From Pontibacter virosus (GTDB lineage: Bacteria; Bacteroidota; Bacteroidia; Cytophagales; Hymenobacteraceae): a stretch of DNA of 64,000 nucleotides. The translations under genes and the position numbers were made by a program. The stretch lies in NCBI RefSeq assembly GCF_003096355.1, contig NZ_QEKI01000017.1, forward strand, positions 1 through 64,000, in the 5' to 3' direction. The notes beneath the pieces were generated by a model. It had not been told where the DNA came from and searched no databases. It saw only the letters and a list, made by a program, of their open reading frames with translations. This document shows positions 26,802 to 34,521 of the stretch, piece by piece; within the stretch, counting starts at the first letter, position 1; each line of letters begins with the position of its first letter.

Positions 26802-26817
26802 AAATGGGGGGAGGTCA

Positions 26818-27118
26818 ACCTTTTTTAGTTTTACAATATTCCCAAGCATATTCTATTACAGTATCTCTAACTGGGTCTTATCCAAGATTATCCTTATTTC
26901 TCTCAAAGGTAGTTTACAGGTGCGCCAAAGTATGTCGCAGGGGAATAGAACTTATGACTAAAATCGGACTTTACTAGCCGAACACGAAACATTGGTCTGA
27001 ACATTGTCATCCGGATGGTAAATTCATATACTCTTTTGTTCTGGCTATACTGTCTGCGAAAGGTGTGATTCTAGAAAAATCTATTTTTACAGTTGAATCG
27101 GTTTGTTATGTTGAAGAT
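26818..27118. other. Non-coding interval with a possible gene tail
   Basis: No full gene is seen. On the minus strand, next to the IS407-group end, a short run reads VRDTVIEYAWEYCKTKK after an in-frame stop, with TFERNKDNLG before it. This looks like the tail of a disrupted gene, too short to name. Confidence 0.35.
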
Positions 27119-27286
27119 CTATAGAACAATTTCATAGATAACAAAGCGGGCTACTTCCAGCCATGATTCGCGTTCTTGCTTAGATAACTCCTCCCAAGAG
27201 GGCAATGGATGGTCTTGTGTATCTTTGGAATTGTTTGCCCTAGTGTAAGCTTGGTACAACTGAGGTGCTAGTTCTTCTTTTGTCAT
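27119..27286 (-). CDS. Small hypothetical protein, 55 aa
   Basis: A short minus-strand frame starts with ATG at 27286. It reads MTKEELAPQLYQAYTRANNS, then the Trp-rich core PSWEELSKQERESWLEVARF, and stops at 27119. A WxxL..(R)..W..VA pattern of this kind is common in small phage- and element-encoded proteins of unknown role. The balanced charge and compact core argue for a real gene. It lies just upstream of the AT-rich tract before the DUF4099 gene and reads the other way. Confidence 0.55.
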   Translation of the reverse strand: MTKEELAPQLYQAYTRANNSKDTQDHPLPSWEELSKQERESWLEVARFVIYEIVL

Positions 27287-27706
27287 TTTTAGTCTATCAC
27301 TGTGTGAGTGTTATATATATTCCTTAATTGAGCAAGCTTCTTATTGAGCCGGTCTTATCATCAAGTAAGTTATCTATTGCACCGACTACCTCTGTGGCGG
27401 ATGCTTATAGATTTTATTCTGAAGCCTCATCTTTTAAGGGATCAATACCCTGTAGGCGGAATATGTTTCTCTTTAAGCTACTTACTGCATAGTTACTGAT
27501 TATACCTTTATATTATCTAAGATATACAATATTTAATATATATACGGCTAAGGTTGAGACATGGAAATTTTTTTAATTATATTATGTATAATTATAACTA
27601 CTTAATATAAATTATGTATAATAATGTTTGAGATAAACAAATTTTATATACTTATTATTTTTTTTAACGTAGATTTAACCAATCGTATCTATGATTTGAT
27701 TAAACT
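27287..27706. other. AT-rich non-coding tract between divergent genes
   Basis: This 420-bp interval has no gene and becomes extremely AT-rich from about 27530. It resembles the tract before the relaxase gene at the window start and probably holds promoters for both flanking genes. Confidence 0.45.
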
Positions 27707-28339
27707 ATGAACTTTGATATAAAGGACCTGCCTTATGGCCAATTCGAGCGTTTGGGGATGAACAAGAAAGATGTGCTCTCCATGAAGTCTGACGATTTGG
27801 TCAGCCTGCTGACGGGCAGGCGCACGAGCCTGCATACCTTTACCATCAAGGACGCCGGTCTGGAACCCCTTACCGTGGATGCAAAATTGAGCCTGAAGAT
27901 GAATCCAGACAACACCCTTTCACTGCTGATTCATCCCATACGGAGGGAGATACAGAACGAGATTGGCGCCAGTAAGCAGGAGTTGGAGAAACTGCAAAAC
28001 GGGGAGCTGCTGGTAAAGCCGTTTATATCGCTTAATGGGGAGAAAGAGCTGTATATTTTCCAGCTGGATAAGGAGACTAACGAGATTCTAAGGGTGAGGG
28101 TACGGGATATCCAAGTGCCTAGCGCTATCAGGGATATCGTGTTGAGTACTGATCAGAAAGAGCACCTGCGGCAAGGCGGCACCCTGGAGCTTTATTCCAA
28201 AGCAAAGGATCAGCTGATCTCGGCCCGCCTGGATCTGAATGAACCTAAAGGACTAAAGATAGTGGAGGGACAGGCCTCCCTAAAAGAAAACCACACCTTG
28301 GCAGTGAAGGAAACCCCTGTTGTGTCTATCAAACGTTAA
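27707..28339 (+). CDS. DUF4099/DUF3945 domain protein of mobile elements
   Basis: The 210-residue protein starts with the DUF4099 pattern (FDIKDLPYGQFERLGM, VSLLTGRRTSLHTF, KLSLKMNPDNTLSLLIHPI, residues 3-80). A DUF3945-like half follows, with PFISLNGEKELYIFQLDKET, IQVPSAIRDIVLS and LRQGGTLELYSK. These domains occur in proteins of Bacteroidota plasmids and conjugative elements, often beside primase-like genes, as here. The function is unknown; a DNA-processing or anti-restriction accessory is possible. The next gene starts 7 bp after its stop. Confidence 0.82.
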   Translation: MNFDIKDLPYGQFERLGMNKKDVLSMKSDDLVSLLTGRRTSLHTFTIKDAGLEPLTVDAKLSLKMNPDNTLSLLIHPIRREIQNEIGASKQELEKLQNGELLVKPFISLNGEKELYIFQLDKETNEILRVRVRDIQVPSAIRDIVLSTDQKEHLRQGGTLELYSKAKDQLISARLDLNEPKGLKIVEGQASLKENHTLAVKETPVVSIKR

Positions 28340-28346
28340 CTTGCCT

Positions 28347-29441
28347 ATGACCTTTCAGGAATACAGAGAGCAGGTATCGATTATTCAGGTCGCCGAGTCG
28401 CTCGGCTATGTATTTGACCCCTTGAAGGGCAGAAAGAGCCCTGAGTTCAAGCACCCTGACGGAGACAGAATCATTATAAACAACCCAGGCGACAGCTCCC
28501 GGCAGATGTACTTCAACCGTGATGGAAGCAACGACAAGGGATCTGTGATAGATTTTGTGGCCAACCGGCTGCACCGCTTCCAGGACAGCTTTCGCAATGA
28601 GATTGACGGTATCAATAAGGTACTATCTAGGTATGCCTATGCCTCTCAACCCAAAGCTCCAATCTATAATGTTACGGAAGCAAAGCCCTTTGACAAAAGT
28701 AGGTTTATCGAATCCGAGGCCTCTGTATTTAAGCTGCATTACCTGATCAAGGAACGAGGTCTCTCTAGCGAGACGGTGCAGCTGTTCCTGCCTTACATTA
28801 GGCTGGTGCGGGACGCAGAGAAGGATAATGCCTATACCAATATCGCTTTCCCACTGCAAAGGCCAACTAGTAGCGAAACGATAGGCTACGACCTGCGCAA
28901 TTATGGCTTTAAGGGCGTGGCAGCGGGCAGCGACCGCAAGCACGGTGTCTGGGTAGCCGACTTTGCGCAGAATCCGGTTCTTACACGCCATGTCTACTTT
29001 GCGGAGAACCCTATAGATGCCATGAGCTTCTATCAGCTGGAGAAGGATAAGCGGGACTTCAGCAACTCCGTGTTCGTCTCGTTTGGCGGGGGAATGTCGA
29101 GAATGCAGGTGGAGCTTTCCCTGAAGGCTTGGCCGCATGCCCAAAAGCATACCATTTTCGATAACGATTACCAGGGAAAGATCTATGATATCTATCTGGC
29201 CACGGCGATAGCAGGTAAGCCTTACACCTTTACAAAGAATGCCGACAGTATTACCTTCAACTTGGATGAGAAAAAGTTTGATATTCCCGTAGACAAGCTG
29301 AGCCTTTTTGCCTTTGAGAAGAACTCCGGTATTCGTTCCGGACTTCAGGTGCATAAGCCCCTTGGCCATAAAGACTATAACGACATCATACATCCCAAAA
29401 ACGACCAGGAGAACCGTATCCCTATGAAAGTGAAGCTATGA
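28347..29441 (+). CDS. TOPRIM/DUF3991 primase-like protein
   Basis: The 364-residue protein starts MTFQEYREQVSIIQVAESLG, with a region like the DUF3991 zinc-finger/primase N terminus. TOPRIM-type segments follow: VYFAENPIDAMSFYQLEK (the acidic Glu), VSFGGGMSRMQVEL, and HTIFDNDYQGKIYDI (the DxD-like pair). TOPRIM proteins of this kind accompany mobilization genes of Bacteroidota and may prime the transferred strand. The ATG at 28347 is preferred to a TTG at 28320 inside the upstream gene. The genes are coupled. Confidence 0.83.
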   Translation: MTFQEYREQVSIIQVAESLGYVFDPLKGRKSPEFKHPDGDRIIINNPGDSSRQMYFNRDGSNDKGSVIDFVANRLHRFQDSFRNEIDGINKVLSRYAYASQPKAPIYNVTEAKPFDKSRFIESEASVFKLHYLIKERGLSSETVQLFLPYIRLVRDAEKDNAYTNIAFPLQRPTSSETIGYDLRNYGFKGVAAGSDRKHGVWVADFAQNPVLTRHVYFAENPIDAMSFYQLEKDKRDFSNSVFVSFGGGMSRMQVELSLKAWPHAQKHTIFDNDYQGKIYDIYLATAIAGKPYTFTKNADSITFNLDEKKFDIPVDKLSLFAFEKNSGIRSGLQVHKPLGHKDYNDIIHPKNDQENRIPMKVKL

Positions 29442-29577
29442 TCTAGAATCTAGTATAGTAGTCAAAGACTTTAGAAGAGGAAATGCAGTTTCTGTGTCTC
29501 GTTTGGCTGTTCCGGTTAATTACGTTTCCGTAGATAATATTTTTTCACCTAACTATAAACCCTTTAATTCTTAGGCT

Positions 29578-30021
29578 ATGAAAAAGCTGTCTTTCTTCTC
29601 CCTTCTGTTGTGCATAATTCTACTTTTTACTGGTTGTGACAAAGACAGTGATGACCCGGTGCTGCCCGATACAGCTACCTATCGGGTCGATTACAGCCAG
29701 TCTGGGGATTATGAGAAATTCATTAAGATTATTACTATTGGAGGTGGCGATTTCAAAGTTAGGGGCACTACCGAAGCTATGCCGCCCGTATTATTTGATG
29801 GGAACCTTTCGGGGGCGTCCTATTCCTATGAGGCGGATAATGTAAGGGAACTCACCATACACGCTGCCAATGAATTTAGTGCTGTGGAGGATGGTCCTGC
29901 TTCCATGCAGATGCGCTTTGTTATTTACAAGAACGGCAAGCAGATTGATGTGAAGTCCTTCAATTACAATGAGGCTTCAGGAGAAAAGAACGAGTACTTG
30001 CATTACAAAGCAAGTGAATGA
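29578..30021 (+). CDS. Small lipoprotein, unknown
   Basis: The 147-residue product has a lipoprotein signal with lipobox LFTGC (Cys20) followed by an acidic spacer (DKDSDDP), so it is probably carried to the outer membrane. The rest (about 33-147) alternates short strands (YRVDYSQSGDYEKF, FKVRGTTEAMPP, MQMRFVIYKNGKQID) like a small beta-sandwich. No family is recognised. It is followed by a strong terminator. Confidence 0.75.
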   Translation: MKKLSFFSLLLCIILLFTGCDKDSDDPVLPDTATYRVDYSQSGDYEKFIKIITIGGGDFKVRGTTEAMPPVLFDGNLSGASYSYEADNVRELTIHAANEFSAVEDGPASMQMRFVIYKNGKQIDVKSFNYNEASGEKNEYLHYKASE

Positions 30022-30059
30022 GTAGGGGCTTGAGGATTTATTTTGTTAATAATCTACAG

Positions 30060-30109
30060 GAGCAAAACAAGCATATGCTTTGCATAAGGAGCATATGCTT
30101 GTTTTGCTC
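30060..30109. terminator. Perfect 20-bp hairpin between convergent genes
   Basis: Arms at 30060-30079 and 30090-30109 are exact complements over 20 bp, with a 10-base loop. It sits between the lipoprotein gene (+) and chrA (-), whose 3' ends face each other, and would stop transcription from both sides. Confidence 0.85.
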
Positions 30110-30150
30110 TCATGGTGGTTAAGAAGCCTGAAGTATCCTGTCATGGTCGT

Positions 30151-31368
30151 TTATACAATCGTGTGCCAAAGCATACCTATCAGTCCAGCACCCAGAATTA
30201 CAAACACCACTGTGAATTTTGATTTGATCCGGTACAGCATAAGCAGGGATACAGCGAACACGAATAGGGTAAACCAATCTGTAATGGTTGTTCTGAAAAG
30301 CTGAATCGCCGTCATCGCTATCAACCCTACCACCCCAGCAGTTACCCCGTCCAGGAAGCTGTGCAGCGCCTTGTTCTCGATTACCTTTTCCATCAAGCCA
30401 TGTCCCAGGAGGGTAAAGGAGAAAGCGGGGAGAAAGATGGCGAACGTCATAATCACTGTCCCAAGCCACCCCGCCCCAAAGTACCCCACAAAGGTAGAGA
30501 AGATGATAAGTGGCGCGGGAAGTACACCGGAAAGCGCAATGCCATCAATAAACTGTCGGTTCGTTAGCCAGCCATAGTTGATGACCGCGTCCTGCTGAAT
30601 AAACGGAATAACGGTATACGCGCCGCCAAAGGTCAGCAGGCCCGCCTTCAATCCTGCCCAAAAGACAGCAAGGGGCGAATAGCTACTTGTAGATGAGCCC
30701 GTTTCAGGTACGGGTGCGGCAGTCTGTAGCTGCAGCACTTCAGGGTTGAACAGCAGGACACTGGCAATGGCAAGCGCTGCCCCGCAAAGGGCGACATAGG
30801 CTCTTTGCCCCTTCATCCAGAAGACATAGGCCAGCCCTGCCAGGGGGAGAACAATAAAGAAACCCACTCCGCAGAAGTAGGCAATGAAAGCGGCTGCAGC
30901 CACCGCAATCAATTTCACGTTTGTAAGCGAGTGTTTCCCTATCCGGTGAACGGCTGCAAAGATAAGGGCGATAACCGCGGCTTGGAAACCTATAAAAACA
31001 GCCTTAAGTATTGGAGAGTCAATCCCGATGCTGACGTAAAGCCACGTGAGCAGCAGCATGAGGACAAAGCCGGGAAGCATAAAGGCAAGCCCTGCGAGAA
31101 ACCCGCCAAGCCTGCCTCCTGCGACCATCCCGAAATAGACGCACAATTCGTGTGCCTCTGGCCCAGGCAGCACTTGGTAAACGGCAAGAATTCTGTTGAA
31201 CCGTTCCTTAGACACCCACTCTTCCTCTTCCACCAATTCCCGCTTTATCATGGCTATCTGTGCCACCGGGCCGCCCCAGGCAAGAAACCCGAACTTTAGG
31301 AAGCGTAGGAAAATCTGTATTTTCGTCTGACGAATAACAGTCGTGCCTGGAGATTCTTTCATATGCAT
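30151..31368 (-). CDS. chrA: Chromate transporter ChrA
   Basis: The 405-residue protein has two CHR domains. The first contains FLRFLKFGFLAWGGPVAQIA and VYQVLPGPEAHELCVYFG. The second contains FWAGLKAGLLTFGGAYTVIP and IDGIALSGVLPAPLIIFSTF. There are about ten membrane helices. This is the long-chain CHR family, which expels chromate from the cytoplasm. The regulator-like gene at 31503-32366 lies upstream on the same strand with 134 bp between them. Confidence 0.95.
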   Translation of the reverse strand: MHMKESPGTTVIRQTKIQIFLRFLKFGFLAWGGPVAQIAMIKRELVEEEEWVSKERFNRILAVYQVLPGPEAHELCVYFGMVAGGRLGGFLAGLAFMLPGFVLMLLLTWLYVSIGIDSPILKAVFIGFQAAVIALIFAAVHRIGKHSLTNVKLIAVAAAAFIAYFCGVGFFIVLPLAGLAYVFWMKGQRAYVALCGAALAIASVLLFNPEVLQLQTAAPVPETGSSTSSYSPLAVFWAGLKAGLLTFGGAYTVIPFIQQDAVINYGWLTNRQFIDGIALSGVLPAPLIIFSTFVGYFGAGWLGTVIMTFAIFLPAFSFTLLGHGLMEKVIENKALHSFLDGVTAGVVGLIAMTAIQLFRTTITDWFTLFVFAVSLLMLYRIKSKFTVVFVILGAGLIGMLWHTIV

Positions 31369-31383
31369 AAAATAAGTATGTAA

Positions 31384-31407
31384 AAAGCTTCTTTAAAGCT
31401 TAGCTTA
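31384..31407 (-). promoter_or_regulatory. Repeated AAAGCTT boxes upstream of chrA
   Basis: AAAGCTT occurs at 31384-31390 and again at 31395-31401, 11 bp apart, with a partial third copy (TAGCTT) to 31407. Direct repeats at one helical turn in the chrA leader could be bound by the AraC-type HTH of the neighbouring fusion protein. This is an inference from spacing and position. Confidence 0.3.
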
Positions 31408-31502
31408 GAGACAGGTGTGGCAATTCGCTCATGTCTATCCGTCTGTCGCTTACTTACTTAGTGCAATGATAGGGAGCTAAACCGATTATTAATAGAACAG
31501 CT

Positions 31503-32366
31503 TTAACCTTTTGCAATTTCTTTACCTTTTATGATCCCTTTTCTGAAATTAGAGGGTTTCACACCGGTTTGGCTTTTGAACATCCTGGAAAAGTGGCTTT
31601 GGTCAGAGAAGCCGACCAGGTAAGCGATCTCGGATAGGGAATGACTTGTATGATAGAGCAGATGAATGGCCTTTTCAATACGAAGCTTCCGGATGTACTC
31701 CCCAAACGTGAGGCTGTCGAAGTACTTGGGGAACTGGCGGGACAGATAAGCCGGGTGCAGATCCAGTTCCTCTGATATCTTAGTCAGGTTGGGGACCAGG
31801 TTCCTGTCTATCTGGTCCTGGATGATTTTTTTTAAAGGAAGGCCCCAGTCTGGCATTTTCCTGTGGGTTTCCTCTTCCTGGGCAAGGTGCTGATGGAGCA
31901 CCCGCTGCAACAGGCTCTCTGTCGGGTTCTGGGTATGCTTCTCATTTTGCAGGTACTTAGCCCAGCTGTAGAGGGCATCGTAGATAAGCATGCCCCTTTC
32001 AAGCAGCTCATAGTCATCCCTGAAGTTAAAGGCAAGGCCGGCGGATATAGCCCATAGGCCGGCGGATTGGCTGCTGATGCTGTGGTTGTCTGTGTCTGCC
32101 CCGCGTACGGCCAGGGCCATGGTATGCAAGGCGGCGTCTTTGAGGTTATACTTCTCGATAAAATAGTCGAAGGTGCAGCGGTCTTCGTAGTGGCTGAACT
32201 CGACATCGGGTACGTCAAAGGGAATAGCCTGCAGCGCCTTAGCCTGCGCTATCACCTCTTTGGCTGGCACGTATATGATTTCGGCCTTCGCGTCGATAAA
32301 CCTCTTGATTAACCAGGGGCAGGCCAGGCGGTCAATCTTGGGGCGCTCTCGGGTAATCCACTTCAT
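31503..32366 (-). CDS. ChrB-domain/AraC-HTH fusion, probable chromate regulator
   Basis: The first ~145 of 287 residues match the ChrB C-terminal (chromate-resistance) domain: TRERPKIDRLACPWLIKRF, then AEIIYVPAKEV, FSHYEDRCTFDYFIEKY, VRGADTDNH and GMLIYDALYSWAKY. Residues about 180-282 are an AraC-type double HTH: LVPNLTKISEELDLHPAYLS, then RLRIEKAIHLLYHTSHSLSE, IAYLVGFSDQSHFSRMFKSQ and TGVKPSNFRKG. The usual ChrB is a stand-alone regulator without an AraC domain. The likely role is chromate-sensing control of chrA, 134 bp downstream. The start at 32366 fits the ChrB-domain beginning. Confidence 0.88.
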   Translation of the reverse strand: MKWITRERPKIDRLACPWLIKRFIDAKAEIIYVPAKEVIAQAKALQAIPFDVPDVEFSHYEDRCTFDYFIEKYNLKDAALHTMALAVRGADTDNHSISSQSAGLWAISAGLAFNFRDDYELLERGMLIYDALYSWAKYLQNEKHTQNPTESLLQRVLHQHLAQEEETHRKMPDWGLPLKKIIQDQIDRNLVPNLTKISEELDLHPAYLSRQFPKYFDSLTFGEYIRKLRIEKAIHLLYHTSHSLSEIAYLVGFSDQSHFSRMFKSQTGVKPSNFRKGIIKGKEIAKG

Positions 32367-32523
32367 AAGGTAAATTAATTGTACAGTCTTGAACTGTCTT
32401 GTTGGATCCAGCTTTAGGGTTTGATGTCTCTAACTCAACAATCCGGACAGTGGCTTAAAAAAGAACTAATGGCCAGTAGTATTATTTTAATGCAGAATTA
32501 CCCCCTTGCATGCCAGGTCATAC

Positions 32524-33090
32524 TCAAAAAGCTATTCCCAATTGAAGCCCTACCGTTATAGCGGTAGGGTGTTTGTTTCCAAATCGTACCGGTACGGGAA
32601 GTGCTGCAAAGTAGCTACTGTTTTTGTTTCTGATAATGGCCCTGCTTAGAACGGGTGTGAAGCCATATCGGCCGGAGGTCTCGAAAGCTGCACGGCCAGC
32701 AAAGGTAAAGCCATTACCTAATGCTACTAATATACCAGGATGAAACAAAAAATTACTCATTCTGCTCGTTCTGTTCTCGACCCTTATGAAAGGAACTGCC
32801 TCAAAGGTGAACCCTACTCTGGCACTTTTCCAGATATTGATACCAGTAGGCATACCAACTACATAGTGGTCATTGAAATTCGTAGTAGTGCCTTCTTTGC
32901 TGAAAGTCACTAGTGGATGGATTATTCCCACGTATCCGGCTACTTTGGGATAGGTTACGGGCGGTACCTGTGCCAGGCTATGGGCTTGCCCGAAGAAAAA
33001 GGCAAGAAATACAGTAAGGAGTATGCAAGCAATGCTTTTAGTAAATCCTGCATTGGAAGTTCTCTTTACAGTAGCGTGTAAGTGAAGCAT
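32524..33090 (-). CDS. Secreted outer-membrane-type protein, unknown
   Basis: The 188-residue protein has a long signal sequence (to about residue 41, HSLAQ). Alternating strands follow (VGFTFEAVPFIRVEN, LFHPGILVALGNGFTFAGRA, FAALPVPVRFG, ITVGLQLGIAF) and end in a C-terminal aromatic residue, the signature of an outer-membrane barrel. It is upstream of the chrB-araC gene on the same strand with a 157-bp gap and may belong to the same transcription unit. A shorter start at a later Met is possible. Confidence 0.7.
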   Translation of the reverse strand: MLHLHATVKRTSNAGFTKSIACILLTVFLAFFFGQAHSLAQVPPVTYPKVAGYVGIIHPLVTFSKEGTTTNFNDHYVVGMPTGINIWKSARVGFTFEAVPFIRVENRTSRMSNFLFHPGILVALGNGFTFAGRAAFETSGRYGFTPVLSRAIIRNKNSSYFAALPVPVRFGNKHPTAITVGLQLGIAF

Positions 33091-33358
33091 GGAATCTAAT
33101 GGTTTGTTTCAAACTGCAATGATAGGAAGGGATTAACAAACAAAATAGAACCCAGTTAACCTTTTGTATTAAATTAACATTTTACACTTTAAAAGCTTTT
33201 TGCTGTAAAAATCGTAACATAACAAATAGCATTAGCAGGTAAGACAAGATAAGATTTTAGTATACTCTCCTTTTTATAACCCATCCGACCACAGAAAAAG
33301 CCAGGTAAAAGGTAAAGCATGTCCTAAAGGTTAAAATCCTTCTATTATGTCTAATGCA
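33091..33358. other. Non-coding interval before the ABC operon leader
   Basis: No gene is seen. This divergent region should hold promoters for the outer-membrane protein (-) and the ABC transporter operon (+). Confidence 0.45.
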
Positions 33359-33480
33359 GAATACCTAACCTTGCAAGGTTACCAAGGCAAAGGGAGGTAC
33401 TGATGACCTCCGTGGCGGGGCAGATTCCGATTCATCTTTTACGTATTCAGACTGACCCCTCCGGATAAATGAAAAACAAC
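33359..33480 (+). promoter_or_regulatory. Possible structured mRNA leader upstream of ABC operon
   Basis: GAATAC (33359-33364) pairs with GTATTC (33443-33448), closing a region that contains two hairpins: AACCTTGCAAGGTT (33367-33380) and GGAGGT/ACCTCC (33393-33411, 7-base loop). A competing pairing, GGGGCAG (33417-33423) with CTGACCCC (33452-33459, one bulge), would break the closing stem. Mutually exclusive helices just before the start codon at 33489 resemble a riboswitch with an expression platform. It does not match the TPP, cobalamin or fluoride consensus that I know. Confidence 0.35.
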
Positions 33481-33488
33481 AGAAAACT

Positions 33489-34505
33489 ATGAAGGAAAAG
33501 CTATACAAAATCCTTGCGCTGCTCTTGGTTACTCTTAGCACGGGTTGCGGCGGGGGCAACGAAGGGGAGGTTGTGGTGTATACTTCCGTGGATCAGGTGT
33601 TCGCCGAGCCAATCCTGCATGATTTTGAGAGGGAGACCGGTATCAAAGTAAAGGCTGTATTTGACACCGAGGAAACAAAATCCACCGGGGTGCTCAACAG
33701 GTTGATCGCAGAGGCCAATAATCCCCAATGCGACCTTTTCTGGAGCGGGGACCCGGTCCGAGCCAATGTCCTGAAGCAAAAAGGCATCAGCCAGCCCTTC
33801 TCTCCGGAGGCCGCCCAGACCATTCCCGGTCACTTTATTGATGAGGAGAAACACTGGACAGGCTTTTCCTCCCGGGCCAGAGTCCTTATCTACAACAAAG
33901 ACCTCCTTCCTGCCAATCAGGTGCCCACTTCCATCTTCGACCTGACCAAAGAGGAGTATCGGGGAAAAGTGACAGTTGCCAATCCCCTTTTTGGCACCAC
34001 CTCTTTTCACATGGCGGCCATTTTCGCTGCGCTAGGGGATGAGCAGGCAAAGAAGTGGCTCGATGACCTGAAGGCAAACAACGTGGTGATAGCCACCAGC
34101 AACGGAGATGTAAAGAAGCGGGTTGCCAATGGGGAGGTATGGCTCGGTCTTACCGACACGGATGATGCCAACGAGGCCATGAAGGAAGGGGCACCCATAG
34201 GTGTCGTGTTTTTAGGGCAGCAAGACATTGGCACCTTGATTATCCCTAACACCCTTTCCTTAATAAAGGGCTCTCCCAACCCTGAGGAGGCCCAAAGGCT
34301 GGCAAACTATCTGATGAGTGAGGAGACACAGTTAAAACTGGCACACTCGAGTGCCCAGATGCCGCTGAGCAAAGGGGTAGAAGTGCCGGAGGGCGTGTTC
34401 TCCCTTGATAAGGTAAAGCCGATGCGGGTGGATTATGACAAGTCGTCCAAAAAGCTGGAGGAAATTCAGCCTTACCTGAAAGAATGGGTGGAAACAAACA
34501 TGTAA
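33489..34505 (+). CDS. ABC-transporter substrate-binding lipoprotein, ferric-type family
   Basis: The 338-residue lipoprotein (lipobox STGC, Cys20) belongs to the family-1 binding proteins related to FbpA/FutA: VVVYTSVDQVFAEPILHDFE, then CDLFWSGDPVRANVLKQKG, VANPLFGTTSFHMAAIFAAL, and GTLIIPNTLSLIKGSPNP. In classic FbpA a Tyr-Tyr pair binds ferric iron; here the corresponding stretch reads GLTDTDDANEAM, without it. The substrate is therefore uncertain: iron or another metal or oxyanion. It heads an operon with a permease and an ATPase. Confidence 0.85.
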   Translation: MKEKLYKILALLLVTLSTGCGGGNEGEVVVYTSVDQVFAEPILHDFERETGIKVKAVFDTEETKSTGVLNRLIAEANNPQCDLFWSGDPVRANVLKQKGISQPFSPEAAQTIPGHFIDEEKHWTGFSSRARVLIYNKDLLPANQVPTSIFDLTKEEYRGKVTVANPLFGTTSFHMAAIFAALGDEQAKKWLDDLKANNVVIATSNGDVKKRVANGEVWLGLTDTDDANEAMKEGAPIGVVFLGQQDIGTLIIPNTLSLIKGSPNPEEAQRLANYLMSEETQLKLAHSSAQMPLSKGVEVPEGVFSLDKVKPMRVDYDKSSKKLEEIQPYLKEWVETNM

Positions 34506-34521
34506 GTAAGCATTTGAGCAG

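Larger units (their letters stand above)
25602..26817 (+). mobile_element. IS3-family element, IS407 group, 1216 bp
   Basis: The ends are an inverted repeat TGACCTCCCCCC (25602-25613) with its complement at 26806-26817. OrfA and OrfB lie inside in the standard order. No 4-bp target duplication is visible, which fits insertion followed by loss of adjacent IS1182 DNA. Confidence 0.9.

Noticed and set aside
33359..33480. TPP riboswitch before the ABC importer
   Set aside because: A short TCCGGATAA-like piece occurs near 33459-33468, but the other conserved TPP blocks are missing.
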